From assembly GCA_944323995.1 (NCBI GenBank), contig CALUUN010000003.1:1-64000 (forward strand): a stretch of DNA of 64,000 nucleotides, written 5' to 3'. The notes beneath the pieces were generated by a model. The model had not been told where the DNA came from. It was given only the letters and a program-made list of their open reading frames with translations, and did not search any database. This document shows, one piece after another, positions 53,769-61,528 of the stretch (its first letter is position 1; every line of letters starts with the position of its first letter). This DNA is from Candidatus Gastranaerophilales bacterium. GTDB taxonomy: Bacteria; Cyanobacteriota; Vampirovibrionia; Gastranaerophilales; Gastranaerophilaceae. Made by a program: the position numbers and the translations under genes.

Positions 53769-54158
53769 ATGAAAGATTCCTTCTGGTATTATTCGTTGAA
53801 CAAATCGCCCCTGACCCCGCCTGCGTGGGTTTTTCCTGTTATATGGACAGTAATCTACGTATTGATTGCGTTATCGTTCTTTTTTTATGTAAGGGATGGA
53901 TTTTCGCGTGACAAAATTCCGGCGGTTATAATCTTTTTTATCCAGCTTCTGTTGAATTTTTGCTGGTCGCCGGTTTATTTCGGGCTGCATAATGTTGAAC
54001 TTGCGTTTTGGATTATAATTTTATTGATAATTTTTGTATTGATAAATATTATTCTCTTTTATAAAAAATCAAGAGCCGCCGCGTATTTGATGATACCGTA
54101 TTTTTTGTGGATAATTTTTGCGGCGTATTTGAATTTTGAAATTGTTATGCTGAATTAG
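53769..54158 (+). CDS. tspO: TspO/MBR-family membrane protein
   Basis: The 129-residue protein has five TM segments and TspO signatures: WYYSLNKSPLTPPAWVFPVIWTVIY, then LLLNFCWSPVYFGLHNVELAF, and YFLWIIFAAYLNFEIVMLN at the end. TspO proteins bind porphyrins or similar ligands in stress responses. It stands alone, after tRNA-Glu. Confidence 0.93.
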   Translation: MKDSFWYYSLNKSPLTPPAWVFPVIWTVIYVLIALSFFFYVRDGFSRDKIPAVIIFFIQLLLNFCWSPVYFGLHNVELAFWIIILLIIFVLINIILFYKKSRAAAYLMIPYFLWIIFAAYLNFEIVMLN

Positions 54159-54227
54159 GCGGCGCATCAGCCGGCGCGTTCTGCAGCTGCAAAACCGCCC
54201 ACTCTTCCCGGCCTTGCGGCATTCATG

Positions 54228-55316
54228 CTATTCCGCCAAGCACACCGCCTGACCGGTGCTGTTGGTGCGGCCGTTGGTGCTCCGGCTCGTGCGCGTGGAG
54301 CCGAAGTAGCGGGTGAACGAGCTGGTCTTGATGTCCTCCTCACTGGACCAAACCCAAAACTCCGAGCTGGGAGAAGTGATGAACTTCCATTCCATTGCAA
54401 GATCGTTATCTCTGCTGCCACCTGTACTGTTTTCGTATAATGTCGAACTGATTGTTGCTCCGGGATACAAGTCTCTCGCTAATTGGTCTAACTGTTCATG
54501 ACTCGGTAATGATGATCCCATATCATGGCATGCTTTTACTGCACCTGCCCAGTAGTCATCTGTATAGATTGATGGCAAGCAATATTGAATATTGTGCTCA
54601 CTCATAAATGCTAAGTCATCAGGGTCACTTGTTGTTCCGTTTGTATCACAACCGTTCCAGACATGTGCTGTTGGATAGAATGGTGCTGTAAAGCATGTGC
54701 CGTCTGATAGTTCTATTGCACAATTAAGGGAGCCAGCTAGTTTGTTAACATTCAAATTATTAATATCTTTATCAGCTGCATTCGGATTCTTAAATCCGTC
54801 TACGTCATACAGCATTGCAAGACAATCAGTACTTATACCGGTTTCGCCTACTGTTATTACATCATTACTGAACTGGTTTTGCCTGCAATCCGGATTGTAT
54901 GCTATTACGCCGTTTACACCGTTTGCAAACTGTACCGCTACCGTATTTGTATCCCAATCATCTTTACCGAAGTTTTTGGATGTCTTGATTTTAGACATCT
55001 CTACTTCTTCTCCGTCCCATGTAACTTTATCCGCAAAGCATGTTGTAATATCATCGTTTTCACATATTCTTGTTATCTTAATATGTTTAGAAAGTTCATC
55101 AACAAACGCTTCCGTTGTTGTATAGCCTGCTAAGGTTCCTTGAACATTCATAACCCTTAATGCTTCACCGAGTTTTCTCTGAAATACCTGTGATGCAGTG
55201 TTCCATGCTCTTTCTTGGTAATTTTGCACAAGTGTCGGGATAGTCAATGCCGCAACTATTCCGATAATCGCAAGAGTTATCAGCACTTCCGCTAAGGTAA
55301 AACCAATCTTTTTCAT
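54228..55316 (-). CDS. pilin-like protein with DGR-type variable lectin domain (copy 3)
   Basis: The 362-residue paralogue of the pilins at 2949 and 33318 has the prepilin start MKKIG^FTLAEVLITL and the same conserved middle. A longer insertion at about 222-255 (HVWNGCDTNGTTSDPDD) precedes DYWAGAVKACHDMGSSLPSHEQLDQLA. It ends with FWVWSSEEDIKTSSFTRYF and AVCLAE. Variable region 54249-54335. AAGGAGAAAG precedes the ATG. The 20 bases after its stop (GCCGCAAGGC, GGGAAGA) resemble those after copy 2. Confidence 0.85.
   Translation of the reverse strand: MKKIGFTLAEVLITLAIIGIVAALTIPTLVQNYQERAWNTASQVFQRKLGEALRVMNVQGTLAGYTTTEAFVDELSKHIKITRICENDDITTCFADKVTWDGEEVEMSKIKTSKNFGKDDWDTNTVAVQFANGVNGVIAYNPDCRQNQFSNDVITVGETGISTDCLAMLYDVDGFKNPNAADKDINNLNVNKLAGSLNCAIELSDGTCFTAPFYPTAHVWNGCDTNGTTSDPDDLAFMSEHNIQYCLPSIYTDDYWAGAVKACHDMGSSLPSHEQLDQLARDLYPGATISSTLYENSTGGSRDNDLAMEWKFITSPSSEFWVWSSEEDIKTSSFTRYFGSTRTSRSTNGRTNSTGQAVCLAE
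54249..54335 (-). other. DGR-type variable region 3
   Basis: These 29 codons align without gaps to region 1. Twenty codons vary among the three copies, nearly all differing at positions 1 and 2 with the third base fixed. The upstream flank AGTGAGGAG and downstream GGTCAGGCGGTGTGCTTGG match copy 1 except for one synonymous base. Confidence 0.85.
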
Positions 55317-55459
55317 CTGCTTTCTCCTTACTTATAAATCTATTTTCTTATACTATACATCAATAACATATTCAGGTCAATTTCATATTATTCATATATA
55401 TATGCATACAATTATATATCTATACACATATTTGTCAATAGGTCGTTATAATTGAAATT

Positions 55460-55672
55460 ATGCAGAAGAAAGAGGTTTACAAACAAATCGGCAGGAACAT
55501 TGCGCGCATAAGGAAAGAAAAGGGGCTTACGCAGGAAAATTTTGCGGAGCTGATGGATAAATCGTGGAGTTATGTGGCAAAATTGGAAACCGGTGCACAA
55601 AATTTTTCAGTAGGAAAACTAATCGACATTGCGGAATACCTCAATGTCGATTACAAAACATTTTTAAATTAA
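55460..55672 (+). CDS. XRE-family regulator divergent from pilin copy 3
   Basis: The 70-residue single HTH domain reads IGRNIARIRKEKGLTQENFA, then ELMDKSWSYVAKLETG and FSVGKLIDIAEYLNVDYKTFL. TATAAT (55447-55452) is seven bases before the ATG, no ribosome site. It is divergent from the pilin at 54228 across a 143-bp AT-rich gap with TTGTCAATAGGTCG nine bases from the -10, similar in position to TTGTCA at the copy 2 regulator. Confidence 0.88.
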   Translation: MQKKEVYKQIGRNIARIRKEKGLTQENFAELMDKSWSYVAKLETGAQNFSVGKLIDIAEYLNVDYKTFLN

Positions 55673-55673
55673 G

Positions 55674-56525
55674 CTATAACAACTCTTTCAAATAATTCGG
55701 CAGGCTGAAACGCGCCAGATGATAATCTTTGTTATAGATTTTGCAGGTTTTTGTAATATCTTTGCAGCGTCTTTCATCAATATAAGAAAGCGGCTTAACA
55801 CTTTCGGAACAAAATGCCCATGCCCAGTATCCGCCGGGGTATGTCGGAATGTTTGATGTGTAAGTCGAACATACCGGAAATACTTTTTTCAGCAAATCAT
55901 ACATCTTTTTGATTTCTTCTTTATTAACAAACGGAGATTCCGACTGTGCGGCCATTATTCCGCCTTCTTTCAAAGAATTTTTTACATTGGTGTAAAATTC
56001 TTCGGTAAAAAGCCCCTCGCCCGGCCCCATAGGATCCGTTGAGTCAATCAAAACAATATCGAATTCATTTTTTTTGTCTTTAATATATTCTATTGCGTCC
56101 TGCACAAGAATTTCGACTTTAGGATCGTCAAGCCCGCAGGAAATTGTCGGAAGGAATTTTTTGCACGCATCTATTACCATACCGTCAATTTCACACAAAA
56201 CAACTCTTTCTACTGTATCGTGTTTCAAAACTTCACGAACCGTTCCGCCGTCACCGCCGCCGATTACCAGAACGGATTTGGGGTTTTTATGGTTCATCAT
56301 GGGGATATGCGCTATCATTTCGTGATAGTGGTATTCATCGCCTTCGGTTGTCATCATCAAATCGTCAAGTGTCAAAACTCTGCCCAGAGAGCTTTCTGTT
56401 TCAAATACTTCGACCTTCTGAAATTCGGATTGTTCGGAAAAAAGAACTTTTCCGGCTTTAATCGCTATACCGAATCCTGACGGTGTAATTTCATGGTAAT
56501 ATCCGTTTTCTATTCCGTTTTTCAT
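55674..56525 (-). CDS. speE: spermidine synthase (polyamine aminopropyltransferase)
   Basis: The 283-residue enzyme transfers an aminopropyl group to putrescine. Motifs: GRVLTLDDLMMTTEGDEYHYHEMI, VLVIGGGDGGTVREVLKH, VVLCEIDGMVIDACKKF, DIVLIDSTDPMGPG and AQSESPF. It overlaps the HIT gene by one base. The decarboxylase at 48773 may feed the same pathway. Confidence 0.95.
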   Translation of the reverse strand: MKNGIENGYYHEITPSGFGIAIKAGKVLFSEQSEFQKVEVFETESSLGRVLTLDDLMMTTEGDEYHYHEMIAHIPMMNHKNPKSVLVIGGGDGGTVREVLKHDTVERVVLCEIDGMVIDACKKFLPTISCGLDDPKVEILVQDAIEYIKDKKNEFDIVLIDSTDPMGPGEGLFTEEFYTNVKNSLKEGGIMAAQSESPFVNKEEIKKMYDLLKKVFPVCSTYTSNIPTYPGGYWAWAFCSESVKPLSYIDERRCKDITKTCKIYNKDYHLARFSLPNYLKELL

Positions 56526-56839
56526 TATTTTTTTTCTCCCATAACGTGTATATGCAGGTGGAAAACTTCCTGCCCCGCTTCTTTTCCTGTATTAATCAAA
56601 GTTTTATAAGATTTCAGACCGGCTTTTGCAGCAGCCTGTTTTACCGTCATCATCAATTCACCGAGAAGATTTTTGTCCTCAACTTCATTCAATGATGCAG
56701 CATGAACCCTCGGCACTACAAGCATGTGTACGGGCGCCTTCGGGTTTATATCGTTAAACACAACCGCATACTCGTTTTCAAGCACAAATTCCGTGCCGAA
56801 ATCTCCGTTTATTATTTTACAAAAAATACAATCTTCCAT
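56525..56839 (-). CDS. HIT-family nucleotide hydrolase
   Basis: The 104-residue protein has the histidine triad HLHIHVMG, CIFCKIINGD at the start and NDINPKAPVHMLVVPR. It is probably a purine-nucleoside phosphoramidase (HinT type). The frame is open to 56887, but GAGGAAAAAG precedes the ATG at 56839. Coupled to speE. Confidence 0.92.
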   Translation of the reverse strand: MEDCIFCKIINGDFGTEFVLENEYAVVFNDINPKAPVHMLVVPRVHAASLNEVEDKNLLGELMMTVKQAAAKAGLKSYKTLINTGKEAGQEVFHLHIHVMGEKK

Positions 56840-56967
56840 AACTTTTTCCTCTCTGATTAATTTTATTACAGATATTTTAAAAATCAAAATATTTTAAAAA
56901 AATGTTAACCGACTTGCCAATATATTTTGTATAAGCTAAAATAAAATTATCAGGCCGGGAGGATTTA

Positions 56968-58167
56968 GTGCCTAAATTAGCAGAACAATACGACAGACGG
57001 CAATTTTACGCCGAAGTATATAAGACCTATCCCCGTATAAGCGAAGTACGACCCTTGAGAACATACGGGAAACCCGAGCATGCTCAAAAATCAAACGTAA
57101 GACCTCTGCAGGTAAACAAAAAAAAGGTTAAACGCAACAACATCCTGCACAAAATTATTTCGACGGCTTTTTTCACTATGATTGCATGCTGCGTTCTTCC
57201 GCTGGGATTTAACAGGGTTACAATGTCGTTTTTGCACGGTTCTCAATACCCTGAAATCAAAACGGATTATCATCAGTTAAGATTTCCGACAACAGATTAT
57301 CTTTCAAATGATTTGATTTTTAATCAAAGATATCTGACCGGTGCTGAAGTTAAACATCCGCAAATGCAAAAGATTTCCGAAACATACAGAATGGGAGATC
57401 TGGAAAACAGCCTGAAAAATCTCATGGCGCAGTACTCGTCAATCCATCCGTCAGTATATGTCTGGCAGTATGATACAGAAAAATTCGCAGATATTAACGC
57501 GTCGGAAACTTTTTCCGCGGCAAGTATTATAAAAATTCCGGTTTTGATTAATCTTTTCAAATCAATAGAAGCAGGTCAGGTTTCGCTTGAAGATAAAATG
57601 ACCCTCACGGATTACTACAGAGCCGAAGGCTCCGGAAGTTTACAGTTTAAGGCCGAAAATTCAGAATGGTCGCTCGACAGCCTTGCAAGAATTATGGTAA
57701 CCGAGTCCGACAACTCCGCAACAAATATGATTATGTCAAAACTCGGCTCAATGACAAACGTTAACAGCGCCGTAAGACAGTGGGGATTGAAAGACACATA
57801 CGTTCAGACCTGGCTTCCCGATATGAACGGAAATAATCGCACAACAGCCCGCGATATGGGTACAATGCTTTATAATATTGACAACAACCCCGATTTTCTG
57901 GATATTTCTTCCCGTGAAAAAATCTTTGACTATATGGGCCATGTTCACAACAACCGGTTAATTCAGGCAGGCCTCGGGCCGGGTGCATTATTTATGCACA
58001 AAACAGGCGACATAGGCAAAATGCTCGGCGATGCCGGTATTGTCTTTGCGCCTAACGGTAAAAAATACATCGTTGTAATCCTTGCAAACCGTCCGCATAA
58101 TTCGGTTCTGGGTAAAGATTTTATTGTTAAGGCTTCCGAAATTATCTACAACTACATGGTGAAATAA
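56968..58167 (+). CDS. class-A-beta-lactamase-like serine hydrolase
   Basis: The 399-residue protein has a basic cytoplasmic start, a TM anchor at about 59-82 and a periplasmic serine hydrolase domain from about 145. Catalytic motifs are S186-I-I-K189, S247-D248-N249 and K345-T346-G347. No ExxLN motif with the class A general base (Glu166) is seen; the corresponding region reads LPDMNGNNRTT. It may thus be a peptidoglycan hydrolase rather than a true beta-lactamase. Start GTG with GGGAGGA. The end overlaps the next ATG by one base. Confidence 0.85.
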   Translation: MPKLAEQYDRRQFYAEVYKTYPRISEVRPLRTYGKPEHAQKSNVRPLQVNKKKVKRNNILHKIISTAFFTMIACCVLPLGFNRVTMSFLHGSQYPEIKTDYHQLRFPTTDYLSNDLIFNQRYLTGAEVKHPQMQKISETYRMGDLENSLKNLMAQYSSIHPSVYVWQYDTEKFADINASETFSAASIIKIPVLINLFKSIEAGQVSLEDKMTLTDYYRAEGSGSLQFKAENSEWSLDSLARIMVTESDNSATNMIMSKLGSMTNVNSAVRQWGLKDTYVQTWLPDMNGNNRTTARDMGTMLYNIDNNPDFLDISSREKIFDYMGHVHNNRLIQAGLGPGALFMHKTGDIGKMLGDAGIVFAPNGKKYIVVILANRPHNSVLGKDFIVKASEIIYNYMVK

Positions 58168-59102
58168 TGCTGAAAGATCTTCTGGAAGCAAAAAAGTGTT
58201 TCAAACTCGTCTGCGGTGCAGGAAATGAAGATGCGGCAGAAGTTGAAAAACTTGTCATGCTCTATGCAAAAGCCGGCTGTAAATTTTTTGACCTGTCCGC
58301 AAATGCTGAAATTATTGATGCGGCAAAACGCGCTCTGGAATCTGCCGGCGTTGATGATGCTTATCTTTGCGTAAGCGTCGGTATTAAAGGCGATCCGCAT
58401 GTTAACAAAGCCGTAATTGATTATGATAAATGTATTTCGTGTTATTCGTGCGATGCTGTCTGTCCGCAAAACGCAATTAAATACGCTAAAGTTAAAAAAT
58501 TCCGCTGCATAGGCTGCGGAAAATGCGCCAAAATCTGCCCCAAAGGCGCTATCTCCTATATTTCGGAAGAAAAAAATCTCGAAGAAATCCTCCCCCCGCT
58601 TATTCAAAAGGGAATTGACTGCATTGAACTCCACGCTATGGGCTTGGATGACAGGGAAATAGAATTGAAATGGAACTATATTAATGAAAATTTTGACGGG
58701 ATTTTGAGCATTTGTACAAGCCGCGGCAAACTCAGCGATGAAAAACTCGTCCAAAGGATTAAAAACCTCACCGCAAACCGCAAACCCTATACAACAATTG
58801 TTCAGGCCGACGGCTTTCCCATGAGCGGCGGAAAAGACGATTTTAAAACAACATTGCAAACGGTCGCAACCGCGGAAATCGTACAAAATGAAAATCTGCC
58901 CGTCTATCTTATGCTCTCGGGCGGAACAAATACAAAAACCGCCCATCTTGCAAAAATGTGCTCAATTGATTACCACGGTATTGCCGCAGGCTCTTTTGCC
59001 CGCAAAATTGTCCGCCCGTACATCAGCCGCGATGATTTTCCCTTAAATGAATTCATTTTTAATAAAGCCCTCAATATCGCAAAAAAACTCGTTGAGTCTT
59101 AA
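58167..59102 (+). CDS. LdpA-like iron-sulfur protein
   Basis: The 311-residue protein has a small TIM-barrel-like N-terminal segment, two 4Fe-4S motifs (CISCYSCDAVCPQNA and CIGCGKCAKICPKGA, about 90-130) and a C-terminal domain with VQADGFPMSGG and VYLMLSGGTNTKTAHLAK. This order matches cyanobacterial LdpA (light-dependent period), which adjusts the circadian clock by sensing redox state. No photosynthesis or kai genes are visible. Coupled to the serine hydrolase. Confidence 0.75.
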   Translation: MLKDLLEAKKCFKLVCGAGNEDAAEVEKLVMLYAKAGCKFFDLSANAEIIDAAKRALESAGVDDAYLCVSVGIKGDPHVNKAVIDYDKCISCYSCDAVCPQNAIKYAKVKKFRCIGCGKCAKICPKGAISYISEEKNLEEILPPLIQKGIDCIELHAMGLDDREIELKWNYINENFDGILSICTSRGKLSDEKLVQRIKNLTANRKPYTTIVQADGFPMSGGKDDFKTTLQTVATAEIVQNENLPVYLMLSGGTNTKTAHLAKMCSIDYHGIAAGSFARKIVRPYISRDDFPLNEFIFNKALNIAKKLVES

Positions 59103-59107
59103 TCAGG

Positions 59108-59314
59108 CTATTTTTTTATAAATTCAAGTTTGTAACCCAAAATCTCCGCTATTAATTCCGCTTCTTTAAATGTTAATGTTTCCCGCCTGATTTTACCCGC
59201 AAGTCCGTCAGGAGTATATTTCTTACCGCTTTTTTCAGTCATAAGTACGGCTAAATCCTTTATATACATATCATTTAAGGTTATAAATGATTTTAGTTTG
59301 CTTTTTGTACTCAT
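59108..59314 (-). CDS. small HTH-like protein, family B
   Basis: The 68-residue protein reads DMYIKDLAVLMTEKSGKKYTPD, then GLAGKIRRETLTFKEAELIAEILGYKLEFIKK in two segments. It is homologous to the protein at 43830. TATAAT (59321-59326) lies six bases before the ATG, no Shine-Dalgarno. Divergent from a promoter that carries a 21-bp-arm palindrome, its probable operator. Confidence 0.7.
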   Translation of the reverse strand: MSTKSKLKSFITLNDMYIKDLAVLMTEKSGKKYTPDGLAGKIRRETLTFKEAELIAEILGYKLEFIKK

Positions 59315-59332
59315 ATTTTTATTATATTTGTC

Positions 59333-59361
59333 TTGACTTAATGTGTCATTAGCTATATAAT
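59333..59361 (+). promoter_or_regulatory. consensus promoter upstream of the startless ORF
   Basis: TTGACT, a 17-base spacer and TATAAT. The transcript would begin within the large palindrome that follows. Confidence 0.65.
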
Positions 59362-59403
59362 ATACTTAAAATATTAAGTTTTAACTTAATATTTTAAGTA
59401 TAT
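59360..59403. repeat. large perfect palindrome (21-bp arms)
   Basis: Arms 59360-59380 and 59383-59403 are perfect complements separated by TT. They contain only one G and one C pair motif (ACTTAA and its complement, twice each). It overlaps the end of the promoter at 59333. It could be an operator array or an mRNA 5' hairpin. Confidence 0.85.
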
Positions 59404-59433
59404 ATTGTAACATTATTAATTAAAGGAGCCCAC

Positions 59434-59628
59434 AAGAAAGAAAAACTGACCGATATATTCAACGAACTATGTCAGGTTGAATATTTGTATCAAACAATGC
59501 TGGAAGCACTGGAATATTGTGTCGGCAACGAAATTCACTGCGGCCATTTAAACGAATTGAACGATATTATAAGTGTAAAATTCAGAAAAGCGGTTAATGA
59601 TCTGGATTATTATATAATAGGTATGTGA
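59434..59628 (+). pseudogene. 64-codon ORF with AAG in place of the start codon
   Basis: Behind the promoter and palindrome, AAAGGAG (59422-59428) is followed at ideal distance by AAG AAA GAA AAA CTG, where ATG would be expected. The frame then runs 64 codons to TGA: LTDIFNELCQVEYLYQTMLE, YCVGNEIHCGHLNELNDI. The composition is that of a real protein. It is either recently inactivated by a single-base change or uses a non-standard start. Confidence 0.55.
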
Positions 59629-59652
59629 ACTTATTTATGATAGAATAACCCT

Positions 59653-60462
59653 ATGACAAAGATTTTGGATTGTACAATACGCGACGGCGGCCATCTTTGC
59701 GGCTGGAATTTTGAAAAATCAGCGGTTGATGAAACTTATCGTGCGGCTTGCAAAACAGGTATTGATTATTTTGAAATCGGCTACAGAATGCATAAAAAAT
59801 TTCAGGGCCCTTATTCAAGATGTCCTGAAAATATTCTGCCGGAAGGGATTTGCAAACTTGTTGTGATGGTGAATGTTTCGGATTTTGATATAAATGATTT
59901 TAAAAAAGGTGAACCTTTTCTGGTGCGGGCGGCCTGTCATCATGACGAAATCCGGCAGGGGATTGAGGTTTGTGAACAGCTTAAAGAAAAAGGGTTCAAC
60001 GTATTTTTGCACTTGATGAATACCGATATGATTAAAGATTTTTCTCCGCTTGAAAAATGGGATAATAAAGAGATTCTTGAATCTGTTTATTTTGCGGACA
60101 GTTTCGGCTCATTTACACCCGATAAGGTTGAATTTTATTATAAAAAACTCCAAAATGCAGGGTTTGAGAAAATAAGTTTTCACGGACATAACAATCTTCA
60201 GCTCGCATTTGCAAACAGCCTGAAAGCAATTGAACTGGGGGCATACAGCGTTGACGGAACGGTTTACGGAATGGGCAGAGGCGCCGGAAATCTTCCGGTT
60301 GAACTTTTAATCGGACATCTGAAAACTTATGACACTGTTTATTATTACGAATTGATTGAGAAATATTTTATTGACCTGCATAAAAAATACAATTGGGGCT
60401 ACAACCTCAACACTCTGACCGCCGGATTAAAAAACCTTCACCCCTCAAGCACTTTTGCATAA
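59653..60462 (+). CDS. DRE-TIM (HMGL-like) aldolase
   Basis: The 269-residue protein opens with LDCTIRDGGHLCGWNF, matching the DRE-TIM metallolyase active site (R-D-G), and has the metal ligands in SFHGHNNLQLAFANSLKAIELGA (HxHN) followed by VDGTVYGMGRGAGN. This fits 4-hydroxy-2-oxovalerate aldolase-like proteins, often linked to sugar or lipid side pathways. TAGAAT preceded by TGA (59641-59646) ends six bases before the ATG. The 3' end overlaps the convergent receiver gene by 25 bases. Confidence 0.82.
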   Translation: MTKILDCTIRDGGHLCGWNFEKSAVDETYRAACKTGIDYFEIGYRMHKKFQGPYSRCPENILPEGICKLVVMVNVSDFDINDFKKGEPFLVRAACHHDEIRQGIEVCEQLKEKGFNVFLHLMNTDMIKDFSPLEKWDNKEILESVYFADSFGSFTPDKVEFYYKKLQNAGFEKISFHGHNNLQLAFANSLKAIELGAYSVDGTVYGMGRGAGNLPVELLIGHLKTYDTVYYYELIEKYFIDLHKKYNWGYNLNTLTAGLKNLHPSSTFA

Positions 60463-60824
60463 GGAACGGTTGTTTCGCAAAGCCGTTTCGGAATAAAATC
60501 AACACCGTATTTTTCTGCTATTTTCTCAATTCTCGGGGAGGCGGAAATTATTACTGTTTTTGTGTTTTTGTATTCAGGATAAAATTGAATTTGTTTAATA
60601 AGCCATTCACCCGCATTAAGAGGGAGAAAATCAGGCTCCATCTGCATGTCGGTAAAAATTATGTCAAAGGGTTTATCAATATTGGAAGACAGTGCGGCAT
60701 CACCTTGTTTTGCGGAATACGCGCTTTGTATTTCGACATTTTCTTCACCGAGAATGTATTTGATATTAAAAATATGATGTTTTACCCAGCTCGGGGAATC
60801 ATCAACAACCAGTATCTTTTTCAT
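60438..60824 (-). CDS. stand-alone receiver-domain protein
   Basis: The 128-residue response-regulator domain has acidic pair KILVVDDSPSW, phosphoacceptor in DIIFTDMQ, Ser in VIISASP and Lys in FIPKRL. No output domain. TATAAT preceded by TGT (60831-60836) lies six bases before the ATG. The frame is open slightly upstream but the family start fits 60824. Confidence 0.88.
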   Translation of the reverse strand: MKKILVVDDSPSWVKHHIFNIKYILGEENVEIQSAYSAKQGDAALSSNIDKPFDIIFTDMQMEPDFLPLNAGEWLIKQIQFYPEYKNTKTVIISASPRIEKIAEKYGVDFIPKRLCETTVPYAKVLEG

Positions 60825-60841
60825 AAGCCGATTATAACACA

Positions 60842-60866
60842 AAAAGGGCGGAAAACCCGCCCTTTA
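60842..60866 (-). terminator. terminator of the Hsp20-like gene
   Basis: AAAGGGCGG and CCGCCCTTT form a nine-pair stem with a short A-rich loop between the Hsp20-like and receiver genes. Confidence 0.8.
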
Positions 60867-61394
60867 TTCTTCTATAGGAATTGTTATGATATACATATCG
60901 CCTTTGCGTTCTTTGGTAAGTTTGCTCAAATCAACGTCATCGCCGAACATATAGCTCTGAGTAAATTCAACAAGCGATTTTCTGCCGCCGATTCCGTGCA
61001 TGCCGGCAGCTCTTACGGTTAAGATATTACCGTTTGTTCTGACATCAACATTTTTTTCGCTGTCGTTAAGCGGTACAAGGTCAACAAGAACTTTGTATTC
61101 GTCATCGGATTGTTCAAGTCTGATAACGTGATTTGCTCTCTCCTGAAGTCTTTCGGTGCCGCGGAAGGCTTTTTTGAACGCTTTTTCCATTTCTCTGTCG
61201 CGCTTTTCGATTGCTCTGTCCATTCTTTTCATCTGGTTAACAGGGTTCAGCATTGCTTTAAAATACCAGTCGGTTACAACATAAAATGCAAGAAATGCCC
61301 CGATAAGCGCTAACAGACCGTACAATAAATGTTTCAAAATCGGATGACGTTCAAACGCACAGTGATGTTCATGATAGTTGTTGTTTTCGTCCAT
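60864..61394 (-). CDS. membrane-anchored Hsp20-like protein
   Basis: The 176-residue protein has a TM helix at about 22-42, a charged coiled coil (45-80: NQMKRMDRAIEKRDREMEKA), and a C-terminal beta domain (about 88-176) with VLVDLVPLNDSEKNVDVRTN and YIITIPIEE, like an alpha-crystallin domain. AAAGGAGAAT precedes the ATG at 61394. A membrane-anchored small heat-shock protein would be unusual. Confidence 0.65.
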   Translation of the reverse strand: MDENNNYHEHHCAFERHPILKHLLYGLLALIGAFLAFYVVTDWYFKAMLNPVNQMKRMDRAIEKRDREMEKAFKKAFRGTERLQERANHVIRLEQSDDEYKVLVDLVPLNDSEKNVDVRTNGNILTVRAAGMHGIGGRKSLVEFTQSYMFGDDVDLSKLTKERKGDMYIITIPIEE

Positions 61395-61528
61395 GGGATT
61401 CTCCTTTCGTTTGTACAGAGATATCATATTCAAATCTGCATGTTTTGTCCATAACCGACGCTGCCTAATCCGGTTGCGGAATATTAAAAAATATGCTAGA
61501 ATGATAAATATAGAAAAAGGAATGCACT

